Source: Auriscalpium vulgare (Eukaryota > Basidiomycota > Agaricomycetes > Russulales > Auriscalpiaceae). Taken from it: a DNA stretch of 64,000 nucleotides. The position numbers were made by a program, and so were the translations under genes. The stretch's first letter is position 1. Each line of letters opens with the position of its first letter. This document shows positions 1 through 11,346 of the stretch, in pieces. The notes beneath the pieces were generated by a model that did not search any database, had not been told where the DNA came from, and saw nothing but the letters and a program-made list of their open reading frames with translations. The stretch spans positions 992,001-1,056,000 of the forward strand of contig JAHBBC010000008.1 of assembly GCA_019915015.1 (NCBI GenBank). The letters are read 5' to 3'.

Positions 1-167
1 TCTAGTAATTGTATAGTTGATACACACTGCGTATCCGAACCGTCCCCTAGCGAGGCCCCAAACAGCGAATTTGGGTACGAGGCAATCCAGGCGTGTAACT
101 TTATTCTGGATAATGTAGAACGATGGTACCGCGGAACGAGTGAAGTAGGAGCACTATAAGAAAACTA

Positions 168-1597
168 TTACACCTTGGAGGTATCGTTGTCGTGAGACTG
201 CCCATCATCTCGAGGCATGGGGACTGCCGGGGTACGCGTGACGATATACCCCGTCGTGCGGTAAATGTGGCGCATCCACCTGAAAGGACCCAGGACGAAA
301 GAATCTTTCCTGCCGACAAGGCGAGAGCGGAGCTTCCAGCTCGTCAGCTCCCCGCTCACCTCCGCAAATCGGGACGCGACAACGTCGATGGGTGGCCGCA
401 TGCTCGGATCCTCGTGGCACATGTCCGCAACGAGGGGCTCGAGCCATTCAAATCCGTAGTATTTCTGGTAGAGAGAGTGAGAACACTTATGTATGCGTAC
501 AAGATTCATACCTGTACGAAATCTTCACGCAGCATGTTTCCGATATAGTAGATGTCCGTCGGGAAGGGATTGTGGTCCGGGCAATCAGGAAAATTGCGAC
601 ATTCCGGCGCAGACTTGTCACCGCTAAGGACTACACCGTCCAAGGGTTCCCCAAATGCAGGATCGTAATAGCGGGACAAGCCAAAGTCGATGAGGTAGTA
701 GCGCGGCGGGCGCTGCGTACGGGTATATGACTTTGCGATCCAGTGGAAGCTCTTGGTCCGGTTCATCTTGACTGGGTGGAAGGAGTTTGGGTACATCCCG
801 CTTGGATCGAGGACTATGTTTTGCCCAGTGCAGTCCCTGCACGCGGTCAGACGTGCGTATTAAACACGATGCATGCGGCTTATACCTATGAGCGATGTGA
901 AGCTCGTGCATAAATTCAATGCCCTGAAGAAAATAAGCGTCATTGCGGCCCTTCAGCTGAGACGGCGCACCTCAATTATCTGCGTGGCGAACGCCACTAC
1001 CTCTCCAAACGTCCTGAATTGAGGATTGTCGTACGGGCGCATTCTAGGAAGAACAAGGACAGTCTCTGATAGTTCCTCGAGCCGCTTTGTTTCTACGACG
1101 GGGATGCAGTGGTTCTTGGGATTCAGCCTATACTGCTCCGAGGAGAACAACTGCGTGATCCCAATTTCCTCGATCTCAATACCCTCAGGCGTGAGGTCGT
1201 CAGGCAGTCTTTTGAGAATGACTTGCTTCCCATCCACTATACGTGTGGCATCCAAGACGAGCGAAGCCTGCGGGGATCAGTTGCGTGACTTCGATGCTGT
1301 ACGACCACTCACGATGATCTTCCTCCTCTGCCAATCCTCGAACCAGCTGCGCGGCAGCTTCCACCGAGTCCAAGAAAACTTCCTGTCCTCGTGATAACGC
1401 GGGCGCAACATGTAGCCCGCTGCCTCGATATCCTTCTGATGTTGTGTCCAGTCTCTCTCACCAGCCCGACGATGCCCAGGGTCAGCGAGTGTTGCTTTTG
1501 CCAAAGCGACAAGCTCTGGGTTTCTCGGGGGACGATTGCGCGTCCTTCCCGGCTCCTCGTTAGCGTGGCTCTGGTTTGTGGAGGGTGCGATGGCCAT
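168..1597 (-). CDS. Type-1 kinase-like protein, five exons (413 aa)
   Basis: Exons in transcript order are 1597-1313, 1267-971, 923-886, 836-512 and 464-168, and all phases close. Translation shows an N-terminal module (IEAAGYMLRPRYH, then W..LPRSWFEDWQ, about residues 55-92), beta-3 lysine in VILKRL (about 110), HRDCTGQN, LIDFGLSR, KSAPEC in place of APE, TDIYYIGN (helix F) and DPSMRPP. No glycine-rich loop is visible before the lysine. HRD is assembled by splicing: the 38-nt exon 3 ends AG and exon 4 supplies G-GAC. A roughly 35-residue insert with FHPVKMNR lies between the catalytic Asn and DFG, typical of a large Agaricomycete kinase-like family. The start was chosen at TACCATGGCC, where the MA-APSTNQ stretch shared with copies at 7.0 and 18.5 kb begins. 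Catalytic residues are intact, so activity is plausible; the substrate is unknown. Confidence 0.85.
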
Positions 1598-1699
1598 GGT
1601 AGGAAGCGAAATGTTGAGCTCGAAGAGGGGGAAGGAAGAAGCAGAAGTAAGCGTCGCCACAGCAGAAACCCGAAAACAACACGAAGTGATGGCACACGA

Positions 1700-3190
1700 G
1701 CGGGCGCCAAACGCTCAAAGTGGACTTGAGGAACAAAAGCAGTCCTTGTAAGTGCCCGCTGTCGGCGTCAGGACAATAACAAGCCGGCTGGGTACAGCGC
1801 GCCATGATGATACGGAGTCCTCATCACTTCGCAGCCTCCGCCGCGGCTCATCGTGTTCCCGCACGCGCGCATCTAGGGGCGGCTTCGTAGACGGGCGATG
1901 ATATAGGGCGCGGCAGACGGTGGTGGACGCTAGGGGGAAGATTCCCGCTCTGGATGTCAGAAGGATTAGCAGGGGTATCCAAAGTGAGGACCACTATCGG
2001 GCATCAAGGACATGGCACCCGTGTCCGACCCTGCCTCTCCTACCAACGCGGCGCGCCTCTTGTGCATCGCCAGACTTCCTGATGATGCGCCTCGTGTCGG
2101 AAACCGTCGTACCTAACTTCAAAGCATGGATGGGGGCGTGAGCGTGAGGTAGCGCGAGGCGCAGGCGAAAAGCGTCGCGCTCACCAAGACAGGGAATGGG
2201 TCAGGGAATACGCGGCATCGTCAGACGGTAGCTGTATTCCCATACAGCGCATGGCTCCCCAGTCAATTATCGGGCGAGACTCGCCAACCTGTTCATGCGA
2301 CGCGTCCGCTGTCGGTTTCGGATGAGGGGCAAATCGGGCAAATCAACCATCAGCCTCCTTGTAAGTGGTCGCGCGGACATCAAGACTCACCGCATGACGA
2401 AGTCAGCCTATATTCCCTGCACCGCGACGACCCTGCCCCCAGGCAACCACCAGCGTCAGTCGCCGCTCCTCTTGTCCTCGCCCGCGCATCTAGCGGAAGG
2501 CTTCGCAGACCACAGACGAGGACATTGGGCGTAGCAGACGGTGATGGATGCCAAGGAGAAAGTGTTTGTGCTGAATGCTATTAGGAAGCAGGTGCTGAAC
2601 GCTATTGTTAAGCAGAGAATGTTTCGAAATTCGAGAGTGCTCACCATGATATGACCGCGGCGCCCACCTAGCCTGTCTCTATGAATCACGCGTTACACCG
2701 CCATATGCCTTTCTGCACTGGAGAAACGAGATTGTGTACGCCTGGTGTTGCAAGACGACGTACGCAGCGTTGAAGCGCTGTCAAATTGGATAGGAAGCTT
2801 GAAGCTTGAAGGGCGGCGTGAAGTCGTGCAAGGCGGAGGCACACAAAAGCGAAGCTCACCAGGGACCTCATCAGGACGATAGCGTACATTGCGATTAGGC
2901 GGTACAATTGCCGATTGCGAGCACAGCGTTGAGATGGCGGTCCAACGTGGAGGTTGCGAGCGCAGGAAGAGTCGGGGTAGAGGCGGAGAACATCTTTCTC
3001 TCTCGGCGTCGTTCGGAGTAAGCTAGCCCCATCCGTTGCGTGCATGTTGAGTCCTCAGACGCCGCGCGATGCAGCTGTGCCGTGAACAGATAGGCAGCGT
3101 CGAGTTCAACAGCGAGGCTACGCACCGTTAGAACCTTGTTTGCGTTCATTCACCTCGAATGACACGATACTAGAATATCAGCGAGGGTTG
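1700..3190. repeat. Upstream duplicated segment U, copy 1
   Basis: Sequence beyond the 5' end of the first kinase gene that recurs, diverged, at about 8.5-9.5, 12.9-13.4, 33.5-34.4 and partly 20.3-20.6 and 48.8-49.0 kb. Shared blocks include GGACTTGAGGAACAAAA near 1723, CCGCTCCTCTTGTCCT near 2463 and a block ending CATTCACCTCGA near 3148. Short open frames exist but do not stay in register between copies, so this is read as duplicated intergenic or decayed sequence, not a gene. Confidence 0.6.
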
Positions 3191-3199
3191 GGTTGATTG

Positions 3200-4830
3200 A
3201 ACGACGGTCATGGAAGGTGAAGACGGCCCGTCGGAGTATGCCCGGGCGACAAGGCCTCTTATGTCGCCCGATTCACCGACATTGCTCCGCTACCTCTTGG
3301 ATTTCGCCCATCACCAGCACCAGCACTCCTGCGGTCTCATCCCTCGTCCTTAGCATTTCCAACAACCCTGACGCCCAGTATGCTATGTGGAATGCGGTGT
3401 CGGTAGCGTATACCCGGTCCAACATGTGCGCCATCGTTTTTCTCTGTCATTCATGTCTGGATGATTTTCTTTTCAACAATCTTGGTGTTATTGAAGGACA
3501 GCGTTGTCGTTTTTGGGACGCCAGGCGTCGCTTCGAATCAACAACCTGTTATTTTCTTGACGACGGCGAGCCTAGATGGTACGTCGCCCTCGCACAGAGT
3601 CGCACAGAGAGCTTCACATCGATGCACCGCAAATCCTAACTCGACAGCGCGCTACGTTGTAGGACTGCCATCGCATATCGCAAAGACCGAAACTGAACCA
3701 CCAACAGCAAATGTCGGAGCGTGCTGGGGCGGTCTTGGCGAATACGATGGACGTCGCTGGCCATCGCAACGTTCGAGGCGGCGGGACGCGCTGCCTCCGT
3801 CCTTTTTCCACGGGAGGCATTGCTTTCTGGTTCTTGGGTATGAAGTTCTTAAACACACCCAGCTGCGGTTCGACAATACCTATCATCTAGAAGGGCACCG
3901 TGTGCCAGGCATTCGCTGAGGGAGCATAATCGGCGGGTGTAGGAGGATTGCAAGTATGTGGATAACTGGCTGGGTTGTTATTTTGTGGTACGTTCGCCAT
4001 TCTGCCTGTATTCTCTTCCTGATTGAACACCACATCCTCTTCGTCACCGAGACCGACGGCCCGTCCCTCATCGTATCTGCTCGGCGCGCAAGACCTCCTC
4101 GGTTCAGCTCGCACTCGACATCGTTGCCAAAATTGCTGGATGCGTCTGAAATTGACTGCGAGACGGCGCAGCTCACGCGTACGCGCGCTATGTTGCGCGG
4201 TGTGGTGCATGTCCATGTCCATGTGGCAGTCTACACACTCGACCACCGCACGCACCGCATGCGCTTTTGGATGATGCCGGAGGACTGCTTCACCCCGCGC
4301 GTCGCGCGGTCCGTGTCTGGCCGAGTGCGCTCTTTGGCCTGCAGTCGCACCAGACCGCCTCCGAGTCCGTCCCTGCATCCCATGCTCTGCGGCCGCCATC
4401 TCTCACCGACGACTTCTGCGTCTCTCTGCTCTCCTTTGCTCTTGGAAGACTCTCTATCAAAGCCTTAGCCAACGGCCCCCACGTCGGAGCGCAAGTGCAC
4501 TGAGCCGTCAGCGCAAACACTTCCGCGAATACTTGTCGCTCATCTCCTCGGTTTCCTCTGCTGGCGCAATCCTCGTTTTTCGGTACATTGCCAGTATGTG
4601 ATGGCTCCATATCGCGCTGCAGCTGTCTCCGGTCTAGGGAGACTACTTAGTGCCGCATCTTCCCGCGCGTTCTCGCTCTTCGCTCAGCAGGCTCCACTCA
4701 TTCTTTCAGATGTACTATCCGATGATGTCACGGCCGCGAGCCCTAGAAGCGAAGTCGAATGCGAGAGAATGAGCCGTATCATTGAACATTGTAAATCACA
4801 AAATATAGTGAATCAATAAAATCGTCGAAA
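3200..4830. repeat. Duplicated segment X, copy 1
   Basis: Begins near GCCCGTCGGAGTATGCCCGG (3226) and continues to the tail just before the next kinase gene. Copies occur at about 9.55-11.34, 20.64-21.8 and 49.0-50.2 kb. Shared landmarks are GATTCACCGAC, ACCAACATGTGCGC, ATGTCTGGATGATTTTC and CACCGAGACCGACGG. Open frames differ in phase between copies, and no domain was recognised. It may be a decayed gene or a passenger of kinase duplication. Confidence 0.55.
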
Positions 4831-4834
4831 GAGA

Positions 4835-6251
4835 CTACGCGGTCTTGGAGGTATCGCGCTCGCAGGACCGCCCCTCATCTCGAGGCATGGGAACAGCCGG
4901 TGTGCGCGTCAGGATATACCCGGTCGTGCGGTACACATGCCGAATCCACCTGAAAGGACCCAAGATGAAAGAGTCCTTCCTGCCGACAAGGCGAGAGCGG
5001 AGCTTCCAGCTCGTCAGCGCCCCGCTCACCTCCGCAAATCGGGACGCGACGACGCCGATGGGTGGCCGCATACTCGGTTTTTCGTGGCACATGTCCGCAG
5101 CGAGAGGCTCGAGCCATTCGAAGCCGTAGTATTTCTGGTGGAGAGAGTGAGAATGCTCATGTATGCGTTCAAGATTCATACCTGTATGAAATCGGTACGC
5201 AGCAAGTTTCCGATGTAGTAGATGTCCGTCGGAAACGGATTGTGGACCACGCCGTTGAAATAATCGCGAAACTCTGGCGCAGACTTGTCTCCACCACGGA
5301 TTGCATCGTCCATCGGGACGCCGTTTGCAGGATCGTAATAGCGGGACAAGCCAAAGTCTATGAGGTAATAGCGTGGCGGGCGCTGCGTGCGCGTGTATGA
5401 CTTCGCAATCCAGTGGAAATCCTTGGTGCGGTTCATCTTGATTGGATGGAAGGAGTTCGGGTACATCCCACTCGGATCGAGGACGATGTTTTGACCAGTG
5501 CAGTCCCTACGCGGAGTGAGAAGTATTCCATAAGTGGAGTTCCAGCTACGGACCTGTGAGCAATTTGAAGCTCGTGCATGAGTTCCAGGCCCTGCGATGG
5601 CTAAGTATCATTTCCACACATCAGCTGAGAATGGCGCACCTCAATTATCTGCGTGGCGAACGCCACAAACTCTCCAAACGTCCTAAACCGGGGATTGTTG
5701 TACGGGCGCATCCTAGGAAAGACAAGGAGAGTCTCGGATAATGCATCGAGCCGTTTTTTTTCTAAAAGTGGGATGCAGTGATTCTTGGGATTCCGCCTAT
5801 ACTTCTCCGAGGAGAACAACGTCGTTATCTCAGCTTCCTCGGGCGTGCGGTTGGCGGGCAGCCGTTTGAGAAAAACCTGCTTCCCATCCACTATTCGTGT
5901 GGCATCCAGGACGTACGCAGACTGCAGGAGTCAGTTGGTGCTTCCCATGATTCATGACGACTCACTCACAACAATGTTCCACCTCTGCCAATCCTCGAAC
6001 CAGCTGCGCGGCAGCTTCCACCGAGTCCAAGAGAACTGTCTATCCTCATGATAACGCGGGCGAAGCATGTAACCCTCTGCCTCTATAAGCTCTCGATGCC
6101 GCGACCAATCTCTTTCGCCAGGCCAACGCCGCCCAGGGTCTGCGAGCACATGATCGCCCAACCGTTCTGTCCTTTCCCGGGCAGGAATGGGCACCGGGCA
6201 TTCATCACCTTCGTGAGCGGTGCCCAGGTTTGTGGAGGGTAGGAGGGACAT
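4835..6251 (-). CDS. Type-1 kinase-like protein, five exons (408 aa)
   Basis: Exons are 6251-5970, 5921-5640, 5591-5554, 5506-5182 and 5134-4835. All splice sites are GT..AG and the frame is open throughout. Key residues: beta-3 Lys in VFLKRL, HRDCTGQN, LIDFGLSRYYDPA, KSAPEFR, TDIYYIGN and KPSMRPPIGV. The start ATG (MSLLPSTNL) replaces the MA-APSTNQ beginning of its neighbours; the residues after it are highly charged before the conserved HADPGRR-like stretch. Its 5' side is unlike that of the copies at 0.2 and 7.0 kb: it lacks segment U and is followed after only 0.7 kb by the next kinase. It sits directly beside segment X, as does the copy at 11.3 kb, so these two probably arose together. 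Confidence 0.85.
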
Positions 6252-6954
6252 AGTAGGGGAAGGAAGGGTGAGTGGAAGACGCTAGGATGAAGTAGTTGTA
6301 GGACAGAATGATGTCGGAGCGTGCGTATTCTGAGGAACAATAGCGCAAAGGTACAAGAACCCGGCGGATGGACTTACGTGTGCGAGACAGCGCCGGTGGC
6401 CCAGCGCCGCGGCGTCTGTCTGGAGATTTAGGAGCACCGTGAAGATAAGGGCCCGAACCACGGTGTTCAGTAGAACCATCAAGACGCACACGAGCAGGAA
6501 CAGTACTGTTTGCCACGTGCTTGCACGCGATCCTGGCTGACAGTGGCTTCATCCATTCGAATGTGTATGCCAGAAGAGTGAGCTGCTTCAAGACTGGGTT
6601 GTTCTGAGAGAGGAAGGAACCAAGCTTTCGTCAAGTCATCTCAAGTCATCTCAACAGGCAGAGCGCGGCTCGGTCGTGCCGGCGCGGGCGCCGGTCGGCA
6701 GAGCGGCGACCTTGCCGGGCGCCCTCCGCCCAAGCCCACACATCCAACGACCGATAATCCTGAGCCTGCATGGATTGGTGCTATCTTCCTCAAGACTTTA
6801 TCCTCATGGATTCTCAGCACTCTGAAGAACAAATTGTCGCATATGTGGCGCCCGGGGGCGCCAGACCGCGAAGGAGTCGGGGACGAAACAATCGAGGAGT
6901 GTCATTCAGGAGAATTAGGATCGATCATCCAGTAATACAATCAAATACCCGGGA
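6252..6954. other. Intergenic gap with no gene recognised
   Basis: Contains a GC-rich stretch near 6655-6730 (GGCGCGGGCGCC) and short unconserved open frames. No family feature or promoter element could be supported apart from its position upstream of the kinase at 4835-6251. Confidence 0.4.
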
Positions 6955-8383
6955 CTATTCGAGCTTGCAGGTGTTGCGGACGCGAGACTGCCCCTCATCT
7001 CGAGGCATGGGAACAGCCGGTGTGCGCGTCAGAATATACCCGGTCGTGCGGTACACATGCCGAATCCACCTGAAAGGACCCAAGATGGAGGAGTCCTTCC
7101 CGCCAACAAGGCGGGAGCGGAGCTTCCAGCTCGTCAACGCGCCGCTGACCTCCGCAAATCGGGACACGACGACGCCGATGGTCGGTCGCATGCTCGGATT
7201 CTCGTGGCACATGTCCGCAACGAGAGGCTCGAGCCATTCGAAGCCGTAGTATTTCTGGTGGGAAGAGTGAGAACGCTTACGCATGCGTAGAATATTCATA
7301 CCTGTATGAAATCTTCACGCAGCATGTTTCCGATATAGTAGATGTCCGTCGGGAAGGGATTGTGGTCCGGGCAGTTAGGAAAATCGCGAAATTCTGGCAC
7401 AGACTTGTCGCCGCCAAACATTGGGTGGTCCAGTGGTTCACCAAATGCAGGATCGTAATAGCGGGACAATCCAAAGTCAATGATATAGTAGCGTGGCGGG
7501 CGCTGTGTGCGTGTGTACGACTTTGCGAACCAATGGAAGTTCTCCGTGCGGTTCATCTTGACTGGGTGGAAGGAGTTCGGATACATCTCGCTCGGATCGA
7601 GGACGATGTTTTGACCAGTGCAGTCCCTGAGCACGGTCAGAGGTATTGAGCATGCTGAATACACCGTACTAACTAACCTATGAGCGATGTGAAGCCCGTG
7701 CATGAGTTCAATGCCCTGCAATGAATAAGTATTGTCGCCACACATCGGGTGAGATGGCGCACTTCAATTATCTGCGCGGCGAACGCTACGACCTCTCCAA
7801 AAGTCCTGAACCGAGGATTGTCGTACGGGCGCATCCTTGGAAGAACAACCAGAGTCTGTGATAAATGTTCGAGCCGCTTCGTTTCCACGACGGGGATGCA
7901 GTGATTCTTGGGATTCTGTCTATGCTTCTCCGAGGAGAACAACTGCGTTATCTTTAATTCGTCGGACGTGCTGTTTTCGTCAGGGAGCCGTTTGAGAATA
8001 ACCTGCTTCCCATCCGCTATACGTGTGGCATCCAGAACGAGCGGAGCCTGCTGGAGTCAGTTGCGTGATTCCCCTGCTTCATGACCACTCACGATGATAT
8101 CACTCCTCTGCCAATCCTCGAACCAGCTGCGCGGCAGCTTCCACCGAGTCCAAGAAAACTTCCTGTCCTCGTGATAACGAGGGCGCAGCATGTAGCCCGC
8201 CGCCTCGATATCCTTCTGATGTTGAGTCCAGTATCTTTCACCAGGCCGACGACGCCCAGGGTCTGCGTGCACTTCCTTGGCCAAAGCGGCATACTTTGGG
8301 TGTCCCGGGGGACGATTGCGATTGCGCGCCCGTCCCGGCTCCTCTTTTGCATGGCTCTGGTTTGTGGAGGGTGCAAGTGCCAT
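6955..8383 (-). CDS. Type-1 kinase-like protein, five exons (412 aa)
   Basis: Exons are 8383-8093, 8047-7763, 7715-7678, 7626-7302 and 7254-6955. It has beta-3 Lys in VILKRL, HGLHIAHR joined to DCTGQN, IIDFGLSR, GGDKSVPEF, TDIYYIGN and NPSMRPTIGV. The chosen start begins MALAPSTNQS. An in-frame ATG at 8482 would add 33 residues rich in hydrophobic amino acids (MRSRAVVFGFPLSLATL...), so a longer product with a signal-like leader is possible. Together with segments U and X to its right it forms a diverged duplicate of the 0.2-4.8 kb block. All catalytic landmarks are intact. Confidence 0.85.
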
Positions 8384-8499
8384 GGTAGGAAGCGAAAGTT
8401 TGAGCTCGAAGAGGGGGAAGGAAACAGAAGTGAGCGTCGCCAGTGACAGCGGAAACCCGAAAACAACAGCGCGTGATCGCATGCGCTAGCGGGCGCCAA

Positions 8500-9540
8500 A
8501 CGCTCAAAGCGGACTTGAGGAACAAAAACAGGCCTTGTAGGTGGTCGCTGTGCGCGTCAGGAACAACAACATGGCGGCTGGGTACAGCGCACCATGACGA
8601 TACGGAGTCCTCAGCATTTGCCAGCCTGCGCCGCGGCTCATGGTGTTCTCGCGTGCGCATCTTGGGAGTAGCATCATAGACGGACGAGGATGAATATCGG
8701 GCGCGGCAGAGGGTGGCGTCCGCCACGGGGAAGGTTCCCGTCCCGGAGACGAAAAATTGAAATTGTGTGCCTCGTGTCGCGCCTCGTCCAGCGTCGGCCG
8801 CCGCTCCTCTTGTCCTTGCCCACGCATCTCGCGGAAGGCTTCGCAGAACGCGGACGAGGACGAAAGGCGTGGCTGACAGTGATCGACGCCAAGGAGAGAG
8901 TGGCCAGGCTGGATGCTAGTAGGAAGCAAAGAACGGCTCCAAATTCTACAGTGCTCACCAGCGTATGGCCGCGGCGGCCACCGGGTCTGCCTCTATGGAC
9001 CACGCGCTGCCCAAACAAATGCCCTATTACTCTGGAGCAACAAAAGGATGTACACCTGGCGTTGCGCGACGTCGTACGTGGTGTTGAATTGGTACCGGAT
9101 CGCAGGAGAAGCTTGACATTCAAGGGCGGCGTGAACTCGTGCGAAGCGGAGGCCCAAAAAACGCGGTGAGCTCACCAAGACGATAGCGAGCAAGTTAGGG
9201 AGTAGGCGGCAGCATCTCGCGGTCCCGAGTGCGATCCAGCGAGGGCAGGAAGAGTCGAGGCGGGGGAGGAAAAGCATTCTTTCTCGGCGTCGTTTGGAGT
9301 AGGCTAGCCTGACGAGGCTAGGTAACGGGCGCGAGTGGCAATGGAGTTGGATGCATGGTGAGTTCTGCAGCGCTCAGACACAGCGCGAGCCAGCTGTGCC
9401 GTGACTGATAGAGCCAACTGTAAGAGCAGGTAGGGTTCAACAGCGAGGCCACGCACTGTAAGAACCTAGTTTGCCTCCATTCACTTCGACTGACACAGTA
9501 CTAGCATGTGGTGCTAGTGAGCGTTGTGTTCAGTATACGG
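8500..9540. repeat. Upstream duplicated segment U, copy 2
   Basis: Matches 1.72-3.19 kb in order, starting with GGACTTGAGGAACAAAAAC and ending with CATTCACTTCGACTGACACA. It contains a block centred on CTCTATGGACCACGCGCTGC that also recurs at about 33.8 kb. Reading frames are not conserved between copies. Confidence 0.6.
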
Positions 9541-9549
9541 TGGACTTGA

Positions 9550-11340
9550 ACTGAGGTAAAGTGACGGTGGCAGGCCCGTCGGAGTATGCCCGGGCGATAA
9601 GGCCTCTTATGGCCGAAGTCGGCCGATTCACCGACTTTGCTCCGCTACCTCTTTGATCTCGCCCATGCACCAGCACCAGCACTCCTGCGGTCTCATTCCT
9701 CGTCTTTAGCATCCCCAATAACGCTGAAGCACCAGTATGCTATGCGGAGTGCGGTGTCGGTAGCGTATACTGGGACCAACATGTGCGCCATCCTTTTTTG
9801 CTGCCATTCATGTCTGGACGGTTATTTCAGCAATTTAGGTGTCGTTGAAGGACATCGTTGTCGGTGTCGGAATGCCAGGAGTTGCGTCAGATCTGCAACA
9901 TGCTCTTTATTTGACCAGGGCGAGCCCAGAGCAATGGTACGCCGCCCCCGCACAGAGTCGCCCTGTCATCTCAGTCTTTCCGCGCTATATAGATGCGCTT
10001 CATATCGATGCACCGCAAATCATGGCCCGAAATGTCTTAGCCACGACTGCCCTTTTGAAACCCAAACGCCGAAAGTCCACCACCAACGGCAAAGGTTGGA
10101 GCGTGCGGGCGGCAGTCGAACACAATGGACGTCTCTGGTCGTTGCAACGTTCGAGGCGGCAGGACGCGCTTCCTCCGTCTTTTGTGCACGGGAGGCAATG
10201 CTTTTAGGGTATTGGATACGAAGAATTTACACCCGTCCAGATGCGGTCCGACATCATCATCTGGAAGGGCGTCGCGTCCCATTAGGCATTCGCTAAGGGA
10301 GGATATCCGGTGGGTGTAGGAGGATTGCATGATTGTGTAGAGTTGACTGGGTCGTTATCTTACGGTGCGTTCGTCCTTCTGCCTTTTTGTGTCCTCCGCC
10401 TGGGTGAACACCACATTCCCTCCGTCACCGAAACCGACGGTCCCTCCCTGATCGTATCCGCTCAGCGCACGTCGAATTTTACCGTCGAACTCGCACCTGA
10501 CGTCGTGGCCAAGATTGCTGCCGACGCCCCTGGAATGGACGGCGCGACGGCGTAGCTCACGCGGACGAGCGCTATGTTGCGCGGTGTGCTGCAAGTGGGG
10601 CCTATTCCTGTACGTCGCGCGGTCCTATTCCTGTACGTCGCGCGGTCCTATTCCTGTACGTCGCGCGGTCTACAACCTCTACCACCGCACGCAGCGCGTG
10701 CGCTTTTGAAGCATGCCGCAGGACCAATTCACCGTGCGCGTCGCGCAGCCCCTGTTTGGACAGCACAATCGCATCAGACAATCGCATCAGACCGCCTCCG
10801 CCACTGCAAAATACGCCCTGCAGCCGCCATCTCTCGGCGGCTTCTGCGTCTCCCTAGTCTGTAAGCTTGCTGTCCTGATCGATGCGCCGTGCTGTCTATG
10901 GCGCCAATCTGTTTGCTCGTTCGCTCTTTGAATATTCATGCTACCGATGAGCCATGCTAGCACCCCCACAGCGGAGCGTAAGTGCAGTCCTCAGCGCAAA
11001 CGCAAATGCATCTCGAATATCTACAATCTCGTCAGCCAGCGCACACACGCCAATCGATAATCTGCCAGCATGTGATAGCCTCATGTCGCGCTGCGGCTGT
11101 TTTCAGTCTCGTGCAGTTCCTCTGTGCCGGATCCTCCTGTGGGCTCGCTCTTCGTTCACCAGGCTCTTCTCGTTCTTTCAGATGTACTAGCGTAACCGAT
11201 GATGTACCTATGCACGCACTCAAACTTCTATCGAGCGGCGGCGAGCCCTAGAAGTGAAGTCAAATACGAGTGTCATTTAACATTTAACATCGTGAAGAAC
11301 AAAAGATAGCGAATCAATGACAAGGTAATACGATCGTTGG
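9550..11340. repeat. Duplicated segment X, copy 2
   Basis: Parallels 3.2-4.83 kb through the GGCCCGTCGGAGTATGCCCG block, the CACCGAAACCGACGG block (10429) and the AT-rich tail before the next kinase. A local open frame (10310-10555) differs from the one in copy 1. It carries a private 23-bp triplication at 10601-10669. Confidence 0.55.
10601..10669. repeat. Perfect 3 x 23-bp tandem repeat
   Basis: Three identical adjacent 23-base units beginning CCTATTCCTGTACGTCGC. The matching place in segment X at 4.2 kb has only a short run of CATGTC repeats, so the triplication is specific to this copy. Units of 23 bases shift every reading frame, another sign that X is not coding here. Confidence 0.9.
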
Positions 11341-11346
11341 AAGAGA

